DNA from: DAOUMF01 sp034408935
GTDB taxonomy: Bacteria; Chloroflexota; Dehalococcoidia; SM23-28-2; RBG-16-64-32
Direction: 5' to 3'
Assembly (NCBI GenBank): GCA_034408935.1
Contig: DAOUMV010000012.1
Coordinates: forward strand, 1-64,000
DNA length: 64,000 nucleotides
This document shows positions 30,636 through 38,549 of the stretch, piece by piece. The notes beneath the pieces are model-generated. The model was not told the origin of the DNA, made no database searches, and saw nothing but the letters and a program-made list of their open reading frames with translations. Within the stretch, counting starts at the first letter, position 1. Each line of letters opens with the position of its first letter. A program made the translations under genes and the position numbers.

Positions 30636-32303
30636 CTACACCTCGACGCACAGAGGGAGAACCATCGGATGGCGGCGGGTCTCGTCGTACAGGAAGCGCG
30701 AAAGGGCATCGCGGACGCGGACGTTGAAGTCGCTCCTCTCAGCCACGTGCTCGGCGCCAGATAGGGACGTCAAGATGACCTCTCCGGCCCTTTCCATAAG
30801 ACTGTCCGACATCTCCGCTTCGACAAACCCCCTAGATACAACGTCGGGGCGGCCGATAGGTTTACCCGTGTGCTTGTCGACGGTAACGATGGCGACGATG
30901 ACACCGTCGGTGGCCAGGTGGCGGCGATCGCGCAGAACCACTCGGTCGACGCCCACAGCCAGGCCATCCACGTAGACGTAGTCGGCTGGGACCCGACCTA
31001 CCACTTTCGCGCCGCGGCGGTCGATCTCCAGGATATCGCCATCCTCCAGCACGAAGGCGTTCTCCTCCTCCACCCCCATGGCGCGGGCGAGGCCGGCGTG
31101 CATCACCAGGTTGCGGTACTCGCCGTGGACGGGCACGAAGTGGCGGGGCTGCACGAGGCTCAACATTACTTTGAGCTCCTCTTGGGCAGCGTGGCCGCGG
31201 ACGTGGACGTTGGCGATGCGGCTGTAGAGGACGCGCGCGCCCAGGCGGTACAGGTTGTCGATGGTGCGATTGATGAGGAGCTCGTTGCCGGGGATGGGCG
31301 AAGAGGAGAGGATCACGGTGTCTCCATCCTGGATCTCGATGTGGCGATGGTCGCGGTTAGCCATGCGCACCAGGGCGGACGTGGGCTCGCCCTGGGCACC
31401 GGTGGTAATGATAGTGATTTGCTCCGGCGGCAGGCCGCGCATCCGCTCCAGGGGGGCGAGGATATCCTCCTGGGTCTCCAGATACTTCTGCTTGAGGGCC
31501 ATCTTTGCGTTGTCCATCATGCTGCGGCCGGTGATGAACACGCGCCGGCCGGTGGCGTAGGAGGCATCGATAACCTGCTGAACACGGGAGATGAGGGAAG
31601 CGAAGGTGGCGACGATGACGCGCCCCGCGGAGTGCGCCATGATCTGCTCCAGAGCGTCGCCCACTATGTACTCGGATGACGTATAGCCAGGTATCTCCGC
31701 GTACGTCGAGTCGGAGAGCATAAGGAGAACTCCTTCGCGCCCCAGTTCCGAGATGCAGTGGAGATCGGCCGGCTCGCCCATTGTGGGGGTGTGATCCAGC
31801 TTGAAGTCGCCGGTGTGGAAGATGTTGCCGATGGGGGTTCGGATGGCCAGGCCGACGGAGTCCGGGATGCTATGGGTGACGTGCACGAACTCCACCTGGA
31901 ACTTGCCAAGGCGGACGGATTCTCCCGTCTGGATGAGGCGCAGGTCGGCGTCTTTGTGGAGCCCGTGCTCCTGAAGCTTTACGGAGACCAGGCCGTGAGT
32001 GAGGCGGGTGCAGTAGATGGGCGGGCTCTTGCCTTTGGGCGGACGAAGCTGGGGCAGGATGTAGGGAAGGGCGCCGGTGTGGTCCTCATGCCCGTGGGTG
32101 ATGACGATGCCGCGCAGCTTCTTGATGCGATTGGCCACGTAGGAGATGTCGGGGATCACCAGGTCCACTCCCAGCATCTCCTCCTCGGGGAACATGAGGC
32201 CAGCATCGACGATGATGAGGTCTTCGCCCAGTTCGAAGACCATCATGTTCTTGCCGATTTCCCCCAGGCCGCCCAGGGGGATAACGCGCAGCTTGTCAGC
32301 CAT
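30636..32303 (-). CDS. rnj: Ribonuclease J
   Basis: 555 residues from ATG 32303 (the family begins near ADKLRVIPLGGLGEIGKN). A beta-CASP metallo-beta-lactamase nuclease: THGHEDHTGALPY is the HxHxDH zinc site, with TGDFKLDHTP, SDSTYAE and, at the beta-CASP end, VHGEYRNLVMHAGLA. The C-terminal domain completes the dimer. It acts as a 5'-3' exonuclease and endonuclease on mRNA and rRNA. The start lies 5 nt after the udg stop, with ftsK 7 nt after its end, so udg-rnj-ftsK form an operon. Confidence 0.95.
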   Translation of the reverse strand: MADKLRVIPLGGLGEIGKNMMVFELGEDLIIVDAGLMFPEEEMLGVDLVIPDISYVANRIKKLRGIVITHGHEDHTGALPYILPQLRPPKGKSPPIYCTRLTHGLVSVKLQEHGLHKDADLRLIQTGESVRLGKFQVEFVHVTHSIPDSVGLAIRTPIGNIFHTGDFKLDHTPTMGEPADLHCISELGREGVLLMLSDSTYAEIPGYTSSEYIVGDALEQIMAHSAGRVIVATFASLISRVQQVIDASYATGRRVFITGRSMMDNAKMALKQKYLETQEDILAPLERMRGLPPEQITIITTGAQGEPTSALVRMANRDHRHIEIQDGDTVILSSSPIPGNELLINRTIDNLYRLGARVLYSRIANVHVRGHAAQEELKVMLSLVQPRHFVPVHGEYRNLVMHAGLARAMGVEEENAFVLEDGDILEIDRRGAKVVGRVPADYVYVDGLAVGVDRVVLRDRRHLATDGVIVAIVTVDKHTGKPIGRPDVVSRGFVEAEMSDSLMERAGEVILTSLSGAEHVAERSDFNVRVRDALSRFLYDETRRHPMVLPLCVEV

Positions 32304-32307
32304 CTGG

Positions 32308-32916
32308 CTAGAAGAGGCGCATCTGCTCCGGCTCAAGATCCGGAGCGGCCTCCAGCGGCGGTTCCCGACGGGCCTGTTCCAAGACCGCGGGTATCTTGCG
32401 GAAGTCTTCTTCGATGATGTGGCGCATGTTAGCGGCGTGGAGGGCAGCGGCCGGGTGGTACATGGGGATGAAGTACACGCCGTCTTTCACCTTGGCCTGG
32501 CCGTGGACCTTGCTGATGGCATCGCGGGGGGAGAACCAGGCCAGGGAGTAGCGGCCCAGGCTGACGATGACCTTGGGCCGGATGAGTTCGATCTGGCGCT
32601 GGAGGTGCTTTCGGCAGGCCTCAATCTCCCCAGGGAGGGGGTCACGGTTGTCGGGCGGGCGGCACTTGACGACGTTAGTGATGAACACCTGGTCCCGCCG
32701 CAGGCCGATGGAGGCGATGAGTTCGTCCAGGAAGCGGCCGGCGGGGCCGACGAAGGGGCGTGATTGCTGGTCCTCGTAGAAGCCTGGCGCCTCGCCCACG
32801 AAAAGGACCTCGGCGTCGGGCGGGCCTTCACCGGGGACGGTGTGGCTGCGGGTGCGGCAGAGGTCGCAGTCGGGGCAGGAAGCGATGCGTTGGTGCAGCT
32901 CTTCGAGCTCGCTCAT
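32308..32916 (-). CDS. udg: Uracil-DNA glycosylase (family 4/5, Fe-S type)
   Basis: 202 residues from ATG 32916, which is ~12 nt after a TATCAT box. Family 4 motifs: VGEAPGFYEDQQSRPFVGPAG (water-activating Glu) and MYHPAAALH near the C-terminus. Cys residues CPDCDLC plus Cys in VVKCRPP could ligate the [4Fe-4S] cluster expected in thermostable-type UDGs. It removes uracil formed by cytosine deamination. First gene of udg-rnj-ftsK. Confidence 0.92.
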   Translation of the reverse strand: MSELEELHQRIASCPDCDLCRTRSHTVPGEGPPDAEVLFVGEAPGFYEDQQSRPFVGPAGRFLDELIASIGLRRDQVFITNVVKCRPPDNRDPLPGEIEACRKHLQRQIELIRPKVIVSLGRYSLAWFSPRDAISKVHGQAKVKDGVYFIPMYHPAAALHAANMRHIIEEDFRKIPAVLEQARREPPLEAAPDLEPEQMRLF

Positions 32917-32927
32917 GCGTTGTGGGG

Positions 32928-32957
32928 ATGATAGCACCGTGGCGCGAGAAAGGTCAA
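32928..32957 (-). promoter_or_regulatory. Promoter of the udg-rnj-ftsK operon
   Basis: Minus strand: TTGACC (32957-32952), an 18-bp spacer and TATCAT (32933-32928). The udg ATG is 11 nt downstream, leaving almost no leader. Confidence 0.6.
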
Positions 32958-32968
32958 TGAGGCACGTT

Positions 32969-33742
32969 CTACCGTCTGGGCCGCACGAGAACGGCCAGGA
33001 CGATGCCCAGGAAGTAGAGGACGATGATGGGCCCGGCCACCAGCGATTGGGTCACCGGGTCGATCGTGGGTGTGACGATGGCAGCGATGACGAAGGCGGC
33101 GACTACGGCGAAGCGCCACCAGCGCAGGAGCTGGCCGGCGCTGACGATGCCGAAGCGGGAGAGGTACATCACCACCAGGGGCGTCTCGAAGGCCACGCCG
33201 GTCCAGAACAGCAGGCGGGTAACGAAGTCCACATAGCTCCCGACGCGGATGTTGGGTTCGGCAAGCTCTCCACCGCCGAAGTCCAGCAAGAAGTCCAGGG
33301 CCGGCGGCAGAGCTATGTAGAAGGCGAAAGCCACACCAGCCAGGAACAGCACCGTCGCTCCAAACACGGTGCCATACAGCCAGCGGCGCTCGCTGCCCTT
33401 GAGGCCGGGGGTGACGAAGCGCAGCCCCTGGTAGACGATCATGGGCATGCCCAGGATAAGACCGCCCAGCAGCGAGACGCGGAAGTAGGTGACGAACAGC
33501 TCGAACGGCTCGATGAACTGGAGCTGGAAATCAGGGTGCCGCTCCTCGGCGGGTTTCTTCAGGAAGTCGATGATGTCCTGGCCAAAGTACACGGACACGC
33601 CGAGCCCGATGATCACGAAGACCGCGGAGATAAGCAGACGGAAGCGGAGCTCCTCTAAGTGCTCAAGCACCGTCATGTAGCGCTCGCTGGACGGCCCTTG
33701 AGACGCTTCGCTCGGGGGTTCCGGGGGGGCGGCGCGGGTCAT
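32969..33742 (-). CDS. tatC: Twin-arginine translocase subunit TatC
   Basis: 257 residues with six predicted membrane helices. The N-terminal signature is MTVLEHLEELRFRLLIS, after a short Pro/Ser-rich extension. The first periplasmic loop carries QLQFIEPFELFVTYFRVSL, and the GLRFVTPGLKGSERRWLYG segment matches the twin-Arg binding site. TatC recognises Tat signal peptides and forms the pore with TatA. It follows the tatA gene 39 bp downstream on the same strand. Confidence 0.96.
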   Translation of the reverse strand: MTRAAPPEPPSEASQGPSSERYMTVLEHLEELRFRLLISAVFVIIGLGVSVYFGQDIIDFLKKPAEERHPDFQLQFIEPFELFVTYFRVSLLGGLILGMPMIVYQGLRFVTPGLKGSERRWLYGTVFGATVLFLAGVAFAFYIALPPALDFLLDFGGGELAEPNIRVGSYVDFVTRLLFWTGVAFETPLVVMYLSRFGIVSAGQLLRWWRFAVVAAFVIAAIVTPTIDPVTQSLVAGPIIVLYFLGIVLAVLVRPRR

Positions 33743-33781
33743 GTCGGCTCTGTCGGGAGAGGGGAGCGCGGGAAGGCAGTG

Positions 33782-34156
33782 TTAGGAGCCGTCATCCCCG
33801 GGGGGCTCCTCCCTGGGGGACGAGGGACGCTTCCTCGGCTCCGGCTCGGCGCTGGACTCGATGATGGCCGGCGCCTCGCGGACGGTGCGGTCGACCTCGC
33901 GGGAGAGGGAGTTCAGGTCTCGGGTGGCGGCCTGGCGGAACTCCCGGAGCTCCTTTCGCACCAGCTCGTACTCGCGGGTCAGTTCGTCCATCTCCGACCG
34001 CATTTGCGCCGTGACATCGGTGGCGTAGCCTCGCAACTGGCGGATGGCACGGGCGATCTGAACGGCGACCTCGGGCAGGCGCTTGGGGCCGACCACGACG
34101 ACGGCGACGATGAGAATGATGATCAGTTCCGGTAGACCGATCCCCAGAAAATCCAT
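33782..34156 (-). CDS. tatA: Sec-independent translocase TatA/TatB-type protein
   Basis: 124 residues from ATG 34156, chosen because the family starts at the membrane helix (MDFLGIGLPELIIILIVAVV). The FG-like hinge is replaced by VVGPKRLPE as in TatB, followed by an amphipathic helix and a long charged coiled-coil-like tail (TREYELVRKELREFRQAATR). Length and GPKRLPE favour a TatB-like or bifunctional TatA/B protein. It lies immediately upstream of tatC. A TATAAT box (34195-34190) precedes it. Confidence 0.9.
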   Translation of the reverse strand: MDFLGIGLPELIIILIVAVVVVGPKRLPEVAVQIARAIRQLRGYATDVTAQMRSEMDELTREYELVRKELREFRQAATRDLNSLSREVDRTVREAPAIIESSAEPEPRKRPSSPREEPPGDDGS

Positions 34157-34189
34157 ATCATTTCGCCCCTGGCGAGGGCTGTCATCTTC

Positions 34190-34195
34190 ATTATA
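34190..34195 (-). promoter_or_regulatory. -10 box for tatA-tatC
   Basis: TATAAT on the minus strand, 34 nt before the tatA ATG; the -35 position falls inside the acpP terminator stem and is poor. Confidence 0.4.
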
Positions 34196-34212
34196 CGGGA
34201 GAGAAGGAAAAG

Positions 34213-34230
34213 GCCCCACTCAGGTGGGGC
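34213..34230 (-). terminator. Intrinsic terminator after acpP
   Basis: On the minus strand GCCCCAC / GTGGGGC with a 4-nt loop, followed by CTTTTCCTTCTC. It ends the yceD-to-acpP operon. Confidence 0.75.
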
Positions 34231-34254
34231 GCTCTGCGTGTGGAGAGTCGGCGG

Positions 34255-34521
34255 CTATGGTTCGTCCTCGGCGATGCCGTGCTCGACGATATAGTTGACG
34301 GCATCCTGGACGGTGGCGATCTTCTCAGCATCCTCGTCCGAGATCTCCATGCTCTTTCCCGCCTGACTGAACTCCTCCTCCATCGCCATGATGAGCTCCA
34401 CCAGGTCCAGGGAGTCCGCGTTCAGATCGTCAACGAAGGAGGTCTGCGGGGTGACATCGCCCTCCTCCACGCCCAGTTGCTCCACGATGATCTTGCGTAC
34501 TCGCTCAAAGACGGTTGCCAC
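34255..34521 (-). CDS. acpP: Acyl carrier protein
   Basis: 88 residues, acidic four-helix bundle. The phosphopantetheine attachment Ser37 lies in DDLNADSLDLVELIM. It carries growing acyl chains in fatty-acid synthesis. The gene ends the operon and lies 3 nt downstream of nusB. The C-terminal tail (VEHGIAEDEP) is slightly longer than in E. coli. Confidence 0.97.
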   Translation of the reverse strand: MATVFERVRKIIVEQLGVEEGDVTPQTSFVDDLNADSLDLVELIMAMEEEFSQAGKSMEISDEDAEKIATVQDAVNYIVEHGIAEDEP

Positions 34522-34524
34522 CTG

Positions 34525-34938
34525 TTACCTCCTTATGCCCGTCGCAGCGACGGAACCGAGAACTCCATTGACGAATTTGGGCGATGCCTCGCCGCCGAAC
34601 TCTTTGGCCAGCTCGACGGCTTCATTGATGGCTGCCCGCATCGGCACCATATTATCGATGACGATCTCGAAGATGGCAAGCCTGAGGATGTTGCGGTCCA
34701 CGGCAGCCACCTGCTCCAGGGGCCAGGCGGGGGCGTTCTTGCGGATGATCTCGTCCAGGCGCCGGCGGTTGGTCAGTACCCCGTCGACGAGGTGGCGGGC
34801 GAACTCGGCGGCGCCTTCGGGCAGGGGCGATTCCTCCAACAGGCGGTCCATAATCTGGTCCGGCGAATGGCGCACGGAGTCCACCTCGAACAGAACCTTG
34901 AGGGCCGCGACGCGGGCCTTGCGCCTCTTGCCGGCCAT
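34525..34938 (-). CDS. nusB: Transcription antitermination factor NusB
   Basis: 137 residues, all-helical NusB family. The RNA-binding N-terminus is MAGKRRKARVAALKVLFEVD, and the C-terminal helices carry AIFEIVIDNMVPMRAAINEAVELAKEFG split by a loop, with FVNGVLGSVA at the end. It acts with NusE (S10) on boxA of rRNA transcripts. Placed between fabG and acpP; it starts 3 nt after the fabG stop. Confidence 0.93.
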   Translation of the reverse strand: MAGKRRKARVAALKVLFEVDSVRHSPDQIMDRLLEESPLPEGAAEFARHLVDGVLTNRRRLDEIIRKNAPAWPLEQVAAVDRNILRLAIFEIVIDNMVPMRAAINEAVELAKEFGGEASPKFVNGVLGSVAATGIRR

Positions 34939-34940
34939 GG

Positions 34941-35687
34941 CTAGTTCCCCAGCCCCCCGTCCACCGGCAGCACCTGTCCACTGATGTAGGAGGCCTCCTC
35001 CGAGGCGAGGTATGCGACGCAGGCGGCGATGTCTTCCGGGGTGCCCAACCGCCCCACGAAGATGCGCTGCATGGCCAGATCGACCATCTCCTGGGGCACG
35101 TCCTTCGTCAGCTCAGTCCTGACCAAGCCGGGCGCCACCACGTTGGCGGTGATGCCACGGGAGCCCATCTCGCGCGCCACGGCCTTGGTGAAGCCGGTAA
35201 GCCCAGCCTTGGCGGCGGCGTAGTTGGCCTGACCGGCGTTACCGGCGATGCCAGCCACGCTGCCGATGTTGATCACGCGACCCCAGCGCTGGCGCAGCAT
35301 GTGTCGCAGGGCAGCCTTGGTGCATAGGAAGGCACCCCGCAGGTTGATCGCCATCACCTCGTCCCAGTCGTCCACGGACATGCGCAGGAGGAGAGTGTCC
35401 CGGTTGAACCCGGCGTTGTTGACCAGGACGTCCAGCCGCCCGAATGCCTCGTGGGCTGTGTCCACCACTCGCTCCGCCTGTTCGGGCACGCTGATGTCGC
35501 CCTGAACGAGGACGGCCTGTCCCTCATTGGAGCGGATCGTCTCCTGGACCTGCTTGGCCGCTTCCTCGTTTCGAAGGTAGTTGACAGCGATGGACGCCCC
35601 CTGTGTTGCGAGGTGGAGGGCGATGGCGCGGCCGATGCCGCGGGAGGAGCCAGTGATCAGGGCGGCTCGGCCAGTGAGGTCAAACAT
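34941..35687 (-). CDS. fabG: 3-oxoacyl-[ACP] reductase
   Basis: 248 residues, short-chain dehydrogenase fold. NADP(H)-binding TGxxxGxG is ITGSSRGIGRAIALHLA, with NNAGFNRDTLLLRM, the catalytic Ser in INIGSVAGIAGNAGQ and Tyr-x3-Lys in ANYAAAKAG. It reduces 3-ketoacyl-ACP in each elongation cycle. The start overlaps the fabD end by 8 nt. Confidence 0.95.
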   Translation of the reverse strand: MFDLTGRAALITGSSRGIGRAIALHLATQGASIAVNYLRNEEAAKQVQETIRSNEGQAVLVQGDISVPEQAERVVDTAHEAFGRLDVLVNNAGFNRDTLLLRMSVDDWDEVMAINLRGAFLCTKAALRHMLRQRWGRVINIGSVAGIAGNAGQANYAAAKAGLTGFTKAVAREMGSRGITANVVAPGLVRTELTKDVPQEMVDLAMQRIFVGRLGTPEDIAACVAYLASEEASYISGQVLPVDGGLGN

Positions 35688-36660
35688 GGCGCAGGGCGTC
35701 CAAAGAGTCCACGCTGTCCAGGCTTGCGGCGGTGAGCCCGCGCCCGGCCCGCTTCACCAGGCCGCTGAGGACCCGTCCGGGACCGGTCTCGATGAAGCTA
35801 GTGACGCCGGCCGAAACCATCTTCAGCACGGACTGGTGCCAGAGGACGGGGCGGATGATCTGCTGACGCAGTTCCTCGCGGACGGCGGCGGCGGCGGTGA
35901 GGGGTTCGGCGCTGGAGTTGGCGACAACGGGGATGGACGGGTCGCTGATGGGACAAACGTCGACGGCGGCAGCGAACTCCTCGGCGGCGGGCGCCATGAG
36001 GGAAGTGTGAAAGGCACCGGAGACGTTGAGGGGCAGGGCCCGACCCCCCCGCTCCGAGACGAGGCGCGAGGCTTCCTCCACGGAAGCCAGGGAGCCACCG
36101 ACGACGGCCTGGGAGGGCGAGTTGTAGTTACACGGCTGCACGCCGGACCGGCGGCAGACCTCGTCTACGGACTCGTCGTTGAGGCCGATGATGGCGGTCA
36201 TGGTGCCGGGCTGCCGCCGGGAGGCTTCTGCCATCAGGCGGCCGCGGGTGGCAACCAGGGAGACGGCATCCTCCAGATCGAGGGCGCCAGCCGCCGTGAG
36301 GGCGGTGAACTCGCCGAGGCTGTGGCCTGCCATGAACGCCGGGCAGCGCTGGAGGGCGCCGCTCTCCAGGCCGGCGGCCAGGCAGGCCAGCGAGACGGCC
36401 AGAATGCCCGGCTGGGCGTTGGCGGTGTCCCGCAGCAGTTCCTCGGGGCCCTCAAAGCAGGTCTGGCTCAGGGGGAGGCGCAGGGCCTCATCGCAGCGCT
36501 GGAAGACCTCCCTGGCCGAGGGGAAGCTATCGTAGAGGTCGCGCCCAGCGCCCACCTGGTGGGAGCCCTGGCCGGGGAAGAGGATTGCCATGCTGCCGTC
36601 TGCAGGTGCGGCGCGGAGCTTTCGATCGAGGTGAGCGGAGAGGGCTGAAGCCTGGGGCAT
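35680..36660 (-). CDS. fabD: Malonyl-CoA:ACP acyltransferase
   Basis: 326 residues. The nucleophile elbow is GHSLGEFTAL (catalytic Ser), ILFPGQGSHQVGAGRDL at the N-terminus, and VSGAFHTSLMAPA contains the catalytic His. It loads malonyl groups on ACP. The 23 residues before MAILFPGQG are not typical; an in-frame ATG at 36591 may be the real start, though neither has a clear RBS. Lies in the yceD-rpmF-fabD-fabG-nusB-acpP operon. Confidence 0.93.
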   Translation of the reverse strand: MPQASALSAHLDRKLRAAPADGSMAILFPGQGSHQVGAGRDLYDSFPSAREVFQRCDEALRLPLSQTCFEGPEELLRDTANAQPGILAVSLACLAAGLESGALQRCPAFMAGHSLGEFTALTAAGALDLEDAVSLVATRGRLMAEASRRQPGTMTAIIGLNDESVDEVCRRSGVQPCNYNSPSQAVVGGSLASVEEASRLVSERGGRALPLNVSGAFHTSLMAPAAEEFAAAVDVCPISDPSIPVVANSSAEPLTAAAAVREELRQQIIRPVLWHQSVLKMVSAGVTSFIETGPGRVLSGLVKRAGRGLTAASLDSVDSLDALRHV

Positions 36661-36669
36661 AGGGAGTCT

Positions 36670-36867
36670 TTAGGCCTCCTGACCCTCCAGCTCTTTGGTG
36701 AGCTGGCCCAGGTGGCAGTCCGGGTTGGGACAGCGGCCGAATTCATCCAGCCTCTCACGGCAGAACGTGCAGTGGGTGGCGTCCCACCAGACGAAGTAAG
36801 TGACGGCGGCGGCCCCGGCCAGGATGAGGCTCAGTGGCAGGAGGATGATGGCTAGCCTACGTCTCAT
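36670..36867 (-). CDS. Small membrane protein with zinc-ribbon tail (65 aa)
   Basis: The frame is open further upstream but a coherent protein starts at ATG 36867: basic MRRR, one membrane helix (LAIILLPLSLILAGAAAVTYFVWW, given here only as a segment of residues ~4-28), then CTFCRERLDEFGRCPNPDC, a CxxC...CxxxxC zinc knuckle facing the cytoplasm or exterior. It sits between rpmF and fabD and ends 9 nt before the fabD start. No known family recognised; a membrane-tethered metal-binding accessory factor is possible. Confidence 0.6.
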   Translation of the reverse strand: MRRRLAIILLPLSLILAGAAAVTYFVWWDATHCTFCRERLDEFGRCPNPDCHLGQLTKELEGQEA

Positions 36868-36934
36868 GTTCAAGGTCCATTCTGTGCGGCCAGGCGAAGT
36901 ATAGCATGCGCCCTGGACGGGGAGAAGTGGCTGG

Positions 36935-37144
36935 TTACTGGCGGCCGGAGCGGCGGGCGGCGCGGGCCGCGACGTCCAAGACCTCCCGGCCGCGATAGGT
37001 TCCGCAGACGGGACAGGCCTGGTGGGCGGGCCGCGGTGAGCGACACTGAGGACAGACAACCAGGTTGGGCGTGGCTACGGACAGATGGGCACGCCTTCGG
37101 CCCCGGCGGGACTTGGAGGTCTTCTTTTTCGGTACCGGAGACAC
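36935..37144 (-). CDS. rpmF: Large subunit ribosomal protein bL32
   Basis: 69 residues from GTG 37144. The basic N-terminus VPKKKTSKSRRGRRRAH and the zinc-binding Cys pairs CPQC...CPVC with GTYRGREVLDV identify L32 of the C+ (zinc) type. The C-terminal tail after YRGR is longer than usual and Arg-rich. It directly follows yceD (3-nt gap), the usual pairing. Confidence 0.95.
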   Translation of the reverse strand: MSPVPKKKTSKSRRGRRRAHLSVATPNLVVCPQCRSPRPAHQACPVCGTYRGREVLDVAARAARRSGRQ

Positions 37145-37147
37145 CAG

Positions 37148-37678
37148 TCAGCTCCCTTCTCGGTTCTCGCTGTTGAGGGCGGCCAGCGCTCGCCATCGCT
37201 CGTCGCTGAGAGATTGGCAGGAGCAGGGGCCGTCGTTGAGATTGGCGCCGCAGGTGGGACAAATGCCGGCACAGTCCGGCCGGCAGAGCGGCTTGCTGGG
37301 GGAGGACATGAGAGCATACTGGCGCAGGGCCTCCCCCAAATCCAGCATCAGGTCGGCATCGATGACGAAGCTGTCCTCTGCCTCGGCGGCGCTGATGTGG
37401 GCGCCGGAAACCGGGTCTACTACCGGGATGAACTCCTCTTGAAAGTCGACCTCGATGGGCACCCGCACGGTGGCAAGGCAGCGGCTGCACGTTCCCTCGA
37501 TGCAGGCGCGCGCGCGAACGACGACGAGAAGCCCGCGGTCCGTTCTCAGCATGTCGGCGCTCCCCTCCAAGTCGGAGAGGGCGACATCGTCGTCCAGGAA
37601 AAGGCTGCGCTGCCGCAGTTCCATGGAGAACTCGGTGCCGACGGATTGGCGTAGCTCCTGGGAGACACGGAATCGCAT
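37148..37678 (-). CDS. yceD: YceD/DUF177 family protein
   Basis: 176 residues. Family marks are CSRCLATVRVPIEVDFQEEF, the acidic DSFVIDADLMLDLGEAL stretch and the C-terminal Cys-rich LCRPDCAGICPTCGANL. DUF177 proteins are linked with rRNA/large-subunit maturation and almost always precede rpmF, as here. First gene of the operon that continues through fab genes to acpP. Confidence 0.92.
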   Translation of the reverse strand: MRFRVSQELRQSVGTEFSMELRQRSLFLDDDVALSDLEGSADMLRTDRGLLVVVRARACIEGTCSRCLATVRVPIEVDFQEEFIPVVDPVSGAHISAAEAEDSFVIDADLMLDLGEALRQYALMSSPSKPLCRPDCAGICPTCGANLNDGPCSCQSLSDERWRALAALNSENREGS

Positions 37679-37756
37679 GGTTGCGGGCCTCGAAGGCTAG
37701 CATCGTGCGGGTCAGAACTGGGCCGACATGTTCACGCGAAACCCGCTATTTTCGCC

Positions 37757-37785
37757 TTGCCAACGCCCAGAGCTAAGTCTATAAT
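37757..37785 (+). promoter_or_regulatory. Promoter TTGCCA-N17-TATAAT
   Basis: TTGCCA 37757-37762 and TATAAT 37780-37785, driving the zinc-ribbon/recombinase-like/RNase HI operon; start site near 37792. Confidence 0.75.
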
Positions 37786-37846
37786 CCCGTCGCAGGCATT
37801 GTCCACCCGCCCGACCGCCCCGAGAGATCGCCCATGCTCTTGCGCG

Positions 37847-38548
37847 ATGACCACTGCTGCTGAGTTGTTTGCCCTCCAGGAGACTGACCTAGCTAACGAT
37901 GGAGCCGTGGCAAGACTAAACGAGGTAGAGGCCCAATTGGGCGAGACGGAAGAGCTGACAGAGGCTCGCCAGCGGGTGGATCTGTGTCGGGAGCAGATCC
38001 GTCCTCTGGAGGAGAAGCAGAAGGGGCTGGACTTGGAGGCAGAGGAAGTGCGGGGAAAGGCCGCCGCCATCGAGCGTAAGCTGTACGGCGGTACTGTGCG
38101 CAACCCCAAAGAACTGGAGGACTTCCAAGCTGACCTCACTTCCCTGCGGGGGCAGTTGAGCAGGCGCGAGGACGCGCTCCTAGAGGTGATGCTGGATCTG
38201 GAGGACGCGGAGGCGAGCCTAAGGCAGGCAGAGGCGACGCTGGCGGAGGTGGAGGAGTCATGGAAGGCTCAGCAAGCGTCCCTCCGGGAGACCCAGGCGA
38301 AGCTCAAAGAGGAGATCGCGGGGCTGGAGGCGAAGAGCACCCGTCAGGCGGATGGGATGGACTCGGGGGCGCTGAGCCTATACCATGCGCTCCGGGAGCG
38401 CCGCCAGGGAACGGCGGTGGCGGTGGTGGAGCGGGGCCTCTGCCAAGGTTGTCGCATCAGCCTGCCCATGTCCGTCGTCCAGAAAGCGCGGGCCGGCGCC
38501 GGCCTGGTGCAGTGCGTTAGCTGCGAGCGGATCCTTCTGGTGAGCTAG
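37847..38548 (+). CDS. C4-type zinc-ribbon coiled-coil protein (zf-RING_7/CT398-like)
   Basis: 233 residues from ATG 37847, downstream of the promoter; the longer frame overlaps the promoter itself. Residues ~5-190 form a long coiled coil (LNEVEAQLGETEELTEARQR, then repeated charged heptads) and the C-terminus is a zinc ribbon (CQGCRISLPMSV...CVSCERIL). Family members are widespread, often beside RNase HI genes, and have been linked to cell-envelope or chaperone roles, but no firm function exists. It heads an operon with the recombinase-like gene 1 nt downstream. Confidence 0.85.
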   Translation: MTTAAELFALQETDLANDGAVARLNEVEAQLGETEELTEARQRVDLCREQIRPLEEKQKGLDLEAEEVRGKAAAIERKLYGGTVRNPKELEDFQADLTSLRGQLSRREDALLEVMLDLEDAEASLRQAEATLAEVEESWKAQQASLRETQAKLKEEIAGLEAKSTRQADGMDSGALSLYHALRERRQGTAVAVVERGLCQGCRISLPMSVVQKARAGAGLVQCVSCERILLVS

Positions 38549-38549
38549 T